Origin: Chrysochromulina parva
Taxonomy: Eukaryota; Haptophyta; Prymnesiales; Chrysochromulinaceae
Reading direction: 5' to 3'
Assembly (NCBI GenBank): GCA_002887195.1
Contig: PJAB01001479.1
Span: 1 to 14,172 of the forward strand
DNA: 14,172 bases
Below the pieces are notes generated by a model. The model saw only the letters and a list, made by a program, of their open reading frames with translations, had not been told where the DNA came from and searched no databases. Shown here one piece after another: positions 1 to 7,628 of the stretch (position 1 is its first letter; every line of letters begins with the position of its first letter). Position numbers and translations under genes: made by a program.

Positions 1-203
1 AAGAGCACCGCACGAGCGGCCACCATGTGTGGCGGTCGGGCCTCCCAGCGCCGGTGCTGGGCCATGACCGACTGCTGCCAAGTCAGCGGTCCACCGAAAG
101 GCGGCTCGATGGTGATCATGTGGAAATGTGAGGGGGGGGAGCGACGGAGTTGAATGAAACAGTCCAGGGCGATGTGCGGAGGAAGTTTGCGCGGATTTTC
201 GCC
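1..203 (-). CDS. Possible partial exon of an unknown minus-strand gene
   Basis: Read on the minus strand, this stretch is open from a stop at 212-210 to the left edge (about 67 codons). The translation has a natural-looking mix of residues, including ALDCFIQLRR and MITIEPPFGGPLTWQQS (the Met codon is at 119-117). A pyrimidine-containing CAG just upstream (minus-strand acceptor near 204) could be a 3' splice site, making this an internal exon; alternatively translation could start at 119. I do not recognise the family. The evidence is only an open frame and plausible composition, so this may be a chance ORF in GC-rich DNA. If real, the gene is divergent from the ABC transporter and about 140-220 bp away from it. 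Confidence 0.25.
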
Positions 204-339
204 TGAGGGCTAAAATCCGCATTCATCAGAGTCCACTCGAATAAATACAATTTCGTTCATTCGAGCTGTGATTCGCCCTTCACAGCAGTTTTCACAGCGC
301 GCAAAGTTCCGTCGCGGCGTCGCTCGGCTTTCTGCGGCG

Positions 340-3300
340 ATGGGATGGAACGAGCAGATCGACGCGATGATCCTATCCAAGTCGGCGGCCAAGGTGCGCT
401 TCATCGGCATCCTGGTCCTGCTCGTAGTCTTCACTCTCGACGGCGTCACAGTCATCCTGCTGCGCGAGGCGCCTCTGCTTGTCGCGTCCACCATGGAAAT
501 GGCGTCAGGCGACGCGGCAGACAGCGCGCCCGACTGGTCCTGGGACGGCTTGCTCGACGGGCTCGGAGACTTTTCCGGCGACACCGTCGATTGCTGCCTC
601 CTGTTCCTCATCCGGCTCGTAGTGCTCTGCGCGATCGGTACGATCGCCGTGCGCGTGGGCCAGCCGCAGCTCGACAACTTGATGCCGGCCTCGCCGGCGC
701 GTTCCAATGGCGTGTGCAGCGCGTGCCACCCGCATGGCATTAATGCCACCTTTTCGAGCACCTCGACCGCGCCTCTTCTCATCAACCAGCCCGCGTCATC
801 CGCCGCTGCCGTCGACGACACCACCGCCGCCAGCGGCAACGCACCCTCGGCAACGCCCAAACCGACGACGGAGGTCAAGGAGGAGCACCTGCTCTCGCAC
901 CAGCGCAAGCTCGCCGCCGAGCAGCGCAAGAACGTCGCCATAGGCGCCCTCTTCCTATCCGCGACGGCGATGCAGGTCTTCGTGGGAATCAAGTGCATCG
1001 GGTTCGTGGGCGAGTGGGCAGAGTCACCCGAGCTCGAGACCCTGCAGGTGAGTGCTGCCGATTGGCTCTCTGATGGGAGCTGATTATGATGGATTGCGAG
1101 ACTCATTCGGACTCTGATTATGATGGATTGCGAGACTCATTCGGACTCTCGGTACCCGTGTGTGCAGGGCGCGCTCATGGGCGCGTCAGTGCTCTTCGTC
1201 AACATCGAGGCGTGGCTCGTCAAGCGGCTCGTCAACGCCCTCACTGCCGAGGAGGGTTTCATGGTGCCCGAGTTCCACAAGCACCGCCTCTACTTTCGGG
1301 TCGACTTACCGATGCACCGGTGCGACATGTGCCGCAATCAGTCGAGAGGCGGCATGTACCACTGCCAAATGTGCGACTTTGACGTGTGCCCCGCGTGCTT
1401 CAACAAGAAGGATAAGGCGACGGGCGAGGGCATCCTCCGAGGCGACAAGGGTGTGAAGCAGGGCGAGCACCTGACGTTCACACAGTATTTGGGGCGCGCG
1501 ATGAGGCTGGTGCTGCCCCACATCCCTCTCTTTGTCGTGGCCATCGCGTGCCTCGCGTCCAAGAGCATCATCAACCTCTTCCTCCCGAACCTGCAAGGCC
1601 GCATCCTCGATCACGTCGTCGCCGCGCGTGCCGCGTGCGCCGCCAACGCGTCCGCCGCCCTCTCGGACGAGACGCCCGACACGGCGCCCGCCTGTGACGA
1701 AGCGAGGCAGAGCTTCCGCGAGACGGTGGCGCACTACCTGTCGCTCTCGATTGTGCTCGGCATCCTGGGCGGGCTCCAGTCGCTCTCGTTCATGGTCGTC
1801 GGTCGGAAGATCATGGTCTGGATCCGCGGCCAACTCTTCCGACGCATCGTCGTGCAGGATATCGCCTTCTTCGATGGCTTCCGAACCGGCGACCTGGTGC
1901 AACGGCTGACGGGCGACGTGCGCGCGATGATCCAGCCGTTGCAGAACACGCTCGCCACGCTCCTCTCGAATCTCATCCTTCTCTTCGGCGGGGTCGTCAT
2001 GTGCTTCGTCACCTCGTGGCGCCTCTCCATGCTCGCGTTCACCACGGTCCTGCCCATCATGCACGTGACCGAATCCTATGCGTGGTGGTCGGGCAAAATC
2101 AACAAGCAGATCTACCAGCACTACGCGGACGGCGCCTCGATCGTCACCGAGGCGTTCCAAAACGTGCGCACCCCCTTTTCGCGCCGTCTCGAGCGCTCGC
2201 CTGATTGCACCTGATTGCACCTGATTGCACGCCTTCGTCAGGTGCGCACCGTTCGCGCCGTCTTGAGCGCTCGCCTGATTGCACCTGATTGCACCTGATT
2301 GCACGCCTTCGTCAGGTGCGCACCGTTCGCGCCGTCTCGAGCGAGCCATTCGAGATCGAGCGCTTCGAGGTCACCTTGCGATTGGCGCTGAGCAAGGGCG
2401 TCAAGGACGCGATCTTCGGCGCCTTCTCGAACGCGTTCAACAACTACCTCGACCTGGGCGCAGGGGTGCTCATCCTATGGTACGGCGGCTCGATCGCGAT
2501 GGAGCCCGAGGGCAGCATCACTGTGGGCAATCTGATCACGTACCAGCTCTACTGGAACATGCTCAACAACTCGCTGCAAGCGCTCAACAACGTGCTCAAC
2601 GAGTTCACACGCGCAGCGGGCGCGGCCGAGAGAGTACTCTCCCTCGTGGACCTGACGCCCGACATTGACCCAACCGCCGGCCTACCGGTCGAGCAGGCGG
2701 TGCATGCATGGTCGATCGAGTTTCGTCAGGTGAGTGCCACTGATGAGCCCTGATGAGCCCTGATGAGCCCTGATGAGCCCTGATGAGCCCTGACGGCTCA
2801 ATGCGCTCGAGTTTCGTCAGGTGCACTTTCGGTACCAGATGCGGCCGTTGCAGACGGTGCTGGATGGCATGTCGTTCCGCATCCAAGAGGGGACGGTGTG
2901 CGCTCTCGTCGGCCGATCCGGCGGCGGCAAGTCGACAATGATCCACTTGATGCTTCGATTCTACGACCCGACCGAAGGGTCGATTGCCATCGGCGGCGTC
3001 GACCTGAGGGATTTGCATCTGCCCTCTGTCCACCGCCGGATCGGGGTCGTCTCGCAAGAGACTCAGCTCTTCAACGCGACGATCCGAGAGAACATCGCCT
3101 ACGGCGCGCCCGACGGTTACACCGAGGAGGAGCTCGTCGCCGCAACACGTGCTGCCCAGGCGCTCGACTTTATCCACTCCTTTGAGGACGGCTTTGCGAC
3201 GCGTGTGGGGGAGCGCGGCCAACGGCTGAGCGGCGGCCAGAAGCAGCGCATCGCCATCGCGCGCTGCCTGCTGCGCCGGCCACGCCTGCTGCTTCTCGAC

Positions 3301-3642
3301 GAGGCCACGTCAGCGCTCGACACCGAGTCCGAGGCCGCTGTGCAGAAGGCCCTCGACGAGATGATTTGGGAGCGTGGCGGATACACCGTCCTGCTGGTCG
3401 CCCATCGGCTCTCAACGGTCGTCAACTCGCAGACGATCGTGGTGGTGGACAAGGGGAAAGCCGCTGAGATTGGGTCGCATGAGGCGCTGCTCGCCCAGGA
3501 CGGCGCGTACGCCAGCCTCGTGGCGCACCAACTGCTCAAGCAGAGGGAGCAGCTCGATCAGGACACGCAGGCGGGCACCAGCGGTGCCGCTTCTGGCGCC
3601 GCGCCGTCGGGCGGGCGCGGCCGTGGAGGCGGCCGCGGATGA
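340..3642 (+). CDS. Half-size ABC exporter (ABCB/TAP-like) with ZZ-like zinc finger, 4 exons
   Basis: Membrane exporter that would work as a dimer, using ATP to move an unknown substrate. Exons are inferred as 340-1047, 1168-2163, 2316-2729 and 2821-3642, all joined in phase 0, giving about 979 residues. Start is the first in-frame ATG (MGWNEQ). Residues 1-256 hold about four hydrophobic segments (a TMD0-like extension). Residues 286-315 form a Cys-rich finger (C288, C291, C302, C305, C310, C313). The six-helix ABC membrane domain follows, then a nucleotide-binding domain: Walker A GRSGGGKST (737-745), Q-loop Q785, signature LSGGQ (842-846), Walker B LLLLDE (D866, E867), H-loop H900. All ATPase residues are present, so a homodimer would have two competent sites. 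The C-terminus is Gly/Arg-rich. The closest families are TAP, TAPL and ABCB8/10 half transporters. Substrate and membrane cannot be told from sequence. Splice sites are inferred from reading frame and family conservation. Confidence 0.9.
1048..1167 (+). other. Intron 1 of the ABC transporter, with tandem repeat
   Basis: Donor GTGAGT follows CTGCAG at 1042-1047; acceptor GTGTGCAG ends at 1167. The intron is 120 bp, phase 0, joining ETLQ to GALMGAS. An in-frame TGA at 1081 ends the upstream frame, so it cannot be translated through. The interior is two perfect copies of a 34-bp unit (1081-1114 and 1115-1148); each begins TGATTATGATGG and is preceded by a C or CT that makes a CTGAT core. Confidence 0.8.
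2164..2315 (+). other. Intron 2 of the ABC transporter, two copies of a ~75-bp unit
   Basis: The reading frame before it (EAFQN) and after it (VRTVRAVSSEPFEIERF) rejoin the expected ABC membrane-domain sequence if 2164-2315 is removed (152 bp, phase 0). The donor is GTGCGC, a weak GT site; the acceptor is CGTCAG. The intron consists of two near-copies of one block (2164-2241 and 2242-2315). Each carries three copies of CTGATTGCAC (2201-2230 and 2275-2304) and ends CCTTCGTCAG. The first 9 bp of exon 3, GTGCGCACC, also occur at the intron start and at its midpoint. Stops in the repeats (TGA at 2212-2214) exclude read-through. Confidence 0.8.
2730..2820 (+). other. Intron 3 of the ABC transporter, five copies of TGATGAGCCC
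   Basis: Donor GTGAGT follows TTTCGTCAG (ends 2729); acceptor TTTCGTCAG ends at 2820. The intron is 91 bp, phase 0, joining SIEFRQ to VHFRYQ. Five perfect 10-bp units TGATGAGCCC fill 2741-2790, followed by a degenerate TGACGGCTC. The end of exon 3, TCGAGTTTCGTCAGGTG, reappears at the intron's 3' end, so the intron is flanked by a duplicated exon edge. Confidence 0.85.
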
Positions 3643-3892
3643 ACAGGTATACGATAGGAGGCCGAATTTGGCGCGATTGCGATAACTAAGTGTTCAAGGT
3701 TCATTTCCACAGAGAGAACATCAGAACACAGGAAACTAAGCTTACGACCCCATCGGTGCGCTTGGTGTGGCGATTCAGATGAGATGACCTTTTTTCGAAG
3801 AATCTAATATGATGTGACGCTTTTCGCAAAAAAAGCTGACCTTTTCTCACCGCGGCACCGTGGACTGAAGGTGGAGTCGACACTTCACGATC
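3643..3892 (+). promoter_or_regulatory. Intergenic region and likely promoter of the DNA ligase gene
   Basis: A 250-bp gap between the ABC stop codon and the ligase ATG, less GC-rich than the genes. It must hold the ABC 3' end and the ligase promoter. Three related words lie in the last 110 bp: TGACCTTTTTTCG (3785-3797), TGACGCTTTTCG (3815-3826) and TGACCTTTTCTC (3837-3848). The middle one runs into TTTTCGCAAAA, a near-palindrome loosely like an E2F/DP site. No clear TATA box or polyadenylation signal was recognised. Confidence 0.35.
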
Positions 3893-6800
3893 ATGGCCGA
3901 GCGCTCATGCCCTCGCTGCACATTGCTCACGAGCAACCAGGACGCTACGACGTGCGAGCTGTGCGGTGCGGCTCTTCCTCGACTCGGACCGCCAGCTTCC
4001 GCTCAGCCCAAGGTCACAGGCAAGCGCAAGCAGCCAGCACCAGACGCCAAGCAGCGCGGCATTGCTGCCTTCTTCGGCGGCGGCGGCAACGGCGCCGGGA
4101 GAGAAGCTCCCGCCGCAGCGCCATCGGCGGTCTCCGCAGCGCCATCCACGGCCGCCTCAGCGCCATCAGTCCCTCATGCCGCGCCGACGCCCGCTCGTGC
4201 GCAGGCCATGCATGCGGCCTCCCTGCCCGCCAGGCCGTCGCAGCAGCTGTCCGTCCAGCTTGCCTTAGACGACGGGCCACCGCCCGACCTGAGCCTGCCG
4301 CTCGCTCAGTACCAACCGTCTCGGGCGGGCTGGCAACCGGGCACGCCAGTGCCGTACGCGCACGTCGCGGCTGCGCTCGACGCCGTCTCAGCTACACGCT
4401 CACGGCTGGCCAAGGAGCTCGCACTCACGAATGCGATGCGCGCGCCGCTCGCGCTGGGCGCATGCGCCGCGGATCTGGAGGCGCTGTGCTACCTACTCTC
4501 ACCTGCCAAGGATGCGCAGTCGGGGGGGCACCGGCTTCGCCCCGACTGGTCGACAGACGCGTGTCCCCTCGGCATCACCTCGAGTGCCATCACGGGCGCC
4601 ATCGTCGAGGCAACTGGCGCGAGCCGAGCGCAACTCTCGGCCGCCTATGAGCGGCTGCGCGATTCGGGCGATGCGGCGCTCTACGTGCGCGACGGGTGCG
4701 GCGGCGGTCGGCAGACGCTTCTCGTGCGCCCCTCGCCTCTCAGCGCTGCGGCCGTCCACCGCTCGTTGCTTTCTGTGGGCACGATGGGCGGCGCTGGCGT
4801 GGAGAAGGCGAAGGCGAGCCGGTTGGGCGCGTTGTTGCGAGCGGCGCGTGGCACGGAGCTCAAATGGCTCGTGCGCACCTTGGTGCCGCACATGCAATGC
4901 GGCATCTCGCTCGAGGCCTCGGTGCTACCAGCGCTCGCCGCTGCCGCGATCGTGCATGCACATGAGATGAGCGGCGGAGGCGGCGGTGGAGGCGGGGGTG
5001 GAGGCGGAGGTGGAGGCGGTGCAGGTGGCGGGGTCGGTGGCGGTGGAGCTCGTGGCTGTAGCGGACGTGGTGTCTCCTCCTCCTCCTCTTGGTTGCCGCC
5101 CGCTGAACGGCTGCATCGAGCACAGGATGTGATCCGTTCGGGCTATGCACTGCGGCCCGATGTGGCCGTCCTCGTCGCGGCGGTGCTCTCCGGATGTGAC
5201 GAAACCGGATGTGACGAAACCGGAGATCCTCTCGAGATGCTGAGCGCGCGATTGCATGCGGCGTGCACGCCGCGCGTGGGGGTGCCGTTACAGCCCATGC
5301 TCGCCAAGCCGTGCACCTCCATCGTCGATGCGATCAAGATGCTGCGCGGAGCGGCGGGTGGAATGGTGAGTAGCGCGCCTGCTGAGAGCGCGAGCCACGT
5401 GTCGCCTGCCTCAAAATGGGTCGCAGCCGAGCACAAGTACGATGGGCAGCGCGCCCAGGTGCACCGCAGCGCCGATGGCACCATCACCATGTTCTCACGC
5501 AAGCTGGATGCGATGACCGCCAAGTACCCCGACGTTGTCGAGGCCATCCGCCAGAGTGTGCGCACGGCGCGGCCCTTTGTAGCCGATGCTGAGATTGTGC
5601 CCATGCAGGTGCCCAGGCTCGACGCGGGCGAGGCCGCGACGGCGGAGGCGGGCGAGACAGCGGCGGCACCGTCAGGCGATGTGGCGGCGCCGGGTGTCCC
5701 TGTCGAGTCGCATCTTGGGACCTTCCAGTCGCTCTCCACCCGAAAGCGCAAGAACGTCACCACCGCCAACGCGGCGGCGACCTCAGTCCCGGTGAGGCTC
5801 GTGCTCTTTGATCTGTTGATGCTCGGTGACGAGAGCTTGTTAGCGCGCCCACTGAGCGAGCGGCGCGCTCTGTTGCACGCCGAGTTCACACCCATACCAA
5901 ATGCGGTCAGCTTCGCGATGGCGACCGATCTGGACCTTGGCGTGGAGGGCGTCGGCGGCGGTGGCGGTGGTGGCGGTGGCGGCGATGGCGGTGGCGGCGA
6001 TGGCGGCGCGAAGGACGCGCCGCGCGTGCTCGAGGCAGCGCTTCTGCGCGCGGTGGCCGATGGTTGCGAGGGGCTGCTTCTCAAGCGGCTGGACTATCCA
6101 TACCAGCCAAGCTGGGGCACACGCCGCTCGGACGCATGGGTCAAATGCAAGAAGGATTGTACGTCGGCTCGCTCGCCTGTACCTCTGCAATCCCCTCTGC
6201 ACAGTCAACCTTGCCATCCACTCTGCCACGTTCTTGTTCCTGTGTGCTCGCAGACATTGAGGGGATGGGCGACTCGCTCGACTTGGTGCCCATTGGCGGC
6301 TGGCGTGGGCAGGGGCGCAAGAAGCGCTGGGTGTCGCCGTGGCTGATGGCCACCTACGACGCGCGCACAGGTACCTTTGGCTCAGTCTGCCGCGTGATGA
6401 GCGGCTTCACCGACGCCTTCTACAAGGAGAACACCATCAAGTACCTCGGCAGCGAGATTGGCAGCGAGATTGGCGCTGATGGCAGCGGCGGGCAGGTAAG
6501 TCGCGGCGGCGAGGAGGAGGAAGGCGCGGAGGATTGCCAAGAGGAGGACGAGGACGAGGAGGAGGACGTCGAGCCCGAGGTTTTGCCAGAGGAGGCCGTG
6601 GCGGCCATGGCGGGCGGCGAGGACGGCGCGTCCGGAACGAGTGCGTCGCTGCTGTTACGAGGACCCGCAGAGGGCGTTGAGACGGGCGAGAACGCGCAGT
6701 ACTGGTTCCAGCCATGCGAGGTGTGGGAAGTGCGAGGGGCCGACATCACCCTCTCGCCAGTACACATGGCGGCGGCCGGGCTGGTCGCCGAGCGCGGCCT

Positions 6801-6921
6801 GTCGATGCGTTTCCCGCGCTTCATCCGCAAGCGGCCCGATAAAAGGCTGAGCGACGCGACGACGCCCGAGATGCTCGCGGCCATGTTCCGTAAGCAGACG
6901 CAAGGGCAGGCGGATGAGTGA
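3893..6921 (+). CDS. LIG1: ATP-dependent DNA ligase I with N-terminal RanBP2 zinc finger and PIP box, 2 exons
   Basis: Seals nicks in DNA, joining Okazaki fragments during replication and finishing excision repair, in the nucleus. Exons 3893-6158 and 6254-6921 give 977 residues. In order: a C-x2-C-x11-C-x2-C finger (C6, C9, C21, C24) of RanBP2/NZF type; basic KRK near 44-46; PIP box QRGIAAFF (54-61) for PCNA; Ala/Pro linker; N-terminal DNA-binding domain (about 140-470) interrupted by a Gly run; then the catalytic core. Motif I is KYDGQR with K515 as the adenylated lysine; motif III ADAEIV (E567); IIIa LFDLL (639-643); motif IV EGLLLKR (726-732); motif V WVKCKKDY (749-756). The OB-fold part ends with VWEVRGADITLSP and LSMRFPRFIRKR, which match LIG1. 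The two poly-Gly runs, a 15-bp in-frame duplication at 5191-5220 and an acidic insert in the OB region are lineage extras. The zinc finger is unusual for LIG1. Confidence 0.93.
4966..5052 (+). repeat. Poly-glycine coding microsatellite in the ligase gene
   Basis: A GGN-rich run encodes an almost unbroken glycine stretch in the N-terminal DNA-binding domain. A second, shorter one lies at about 5950-6010, between motifs IIIa and IV. Both fall in surface-loop positions of the family and look like trinucleotide expansions. Confidence 0.85.
6159..6253 (+). other. Intron of the DNA ligase gene
   Basis: 95 bp, donor GTACGT, acceptor CTCGCAG. It splits the Tyr codon of the motif V stretch KKDY-IEGMGDSLDLV (T at 6158, AC at 6254-6255), restoring a conserved LIG1 sequence. 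The 3' half is pyrimidine-rich. Unlike the ABC transporter introns it has no tandem repeat. Confidence 0.9.
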
Positions 6922-7628
6922 TCGCACATAGCTATGTATTAGAACCGAGAATTCGCGAGTCATTATGCGTGAACAACCGACAACCGAACCGTGGAGCGTG
7001 ATCGGTGGTGAAGGTCAAGCGGCCCCACACGGCGGCATTCTTGACGTGAATGACTTAGTGGGTCTTGTGGCGCCCGCGCCCACATTCAGTATTGCAAATG
7101 CCCGGGTGCACGTCACCGCACGGCTCACAGCACGCTATCGAGAGGTTCTTCGCACTTCGCATTATCGAGGCCGCACGCCCCTGCAACGCTCGGCACGGCC
7201 GGGTCCTCGCTCTCGCGCGTGGCATCCCCGCCTATACTGGCCCGGCGGGCGACGCCTCCGACCGGAAAGCATGGGCCACTGCCGCCCGCTCTCGACTTTT
7301 ACGCACCTCGGATCTCCTCACTCACGCTACACTCACGCGCGCAGAGGGCCCCGCCACCTGTTCGAACATGCATCACATGCAGCTGCTCATGGGACCGACA
7401 TGAGAATGGGAACCCACATGCAGTGTACAGCAGGGGGCAGGGGGGCGCAGCACGAGCCGACGCCCCTTCCCCCTGGCGCGCCCTCCCCGCACAATGCGCT
7501 CATGACAGCGCGAGGCGCGGCGGGTGGAACAGTCCGCGACTCGTGATGACGCGACTCATCAGCGTCTTTCGGGTGCCGTTCGAGTGAACAACCTCTGTGA
7601 ACAACCCGAATCGGGCAGTCGCCGCGGC
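6922..7628. other. Non-coding region between convergent ligase and MYB genes
   Basis: A 707-bp stretch holding the 3' ends of two genes that face each other. A plus-strand frame is open from 6965 to 7546, but its translation (Arg/His/Pro-rich, no domain) resembles GC-rich noise. No tRNA, hairpin terminator or mobile-element ends were seen. The 10-mer GTGAACAACC occurs twice near 7584-7606. Confidence 0.5.

Noticed and set aside
25..153. 42-codon plus-strand ORF with a perfect GCCACCATG context
   Set aside because: Short, no recognisable features, Cys/Arg/Gly-rich composition; a minus-strand frame through the same bases looks more protein-like. The Kozak match is probably chance.
268..339. 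Upstream extension of the ABC transporter frame to a GTG at 268
   Set aside because: Eukaryotic translation normally starts at ATG; the first in-frame ATG is at 340, and the extra 24 residues add no recognised feature.
2242..2315. Use of the internal acceptor at 2241 with exon sequence starting at the middle repeat copy
   Set aside because: The frame from 2242 hits a TGA within the CTGATTGCAC repeats and does not give the conserved sequence.
6496..6670. Alternative ligase introns from GTAAGT at 6496 to acceptors at 6589 or 6670
   Set aside because: Removed lengths of 94 and 175 bp break the frame before the conserved LIG1 C-terminus; only the acceptor at 6699 keeps it.
6965..7546. 193-codon plus-strand ORF between ligase and MYB genes
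   Set aside because: Arg/His/Pro-rich composition without domain or periodicity, in a 3'-3' intergenic region; overlapping frames are equally open.
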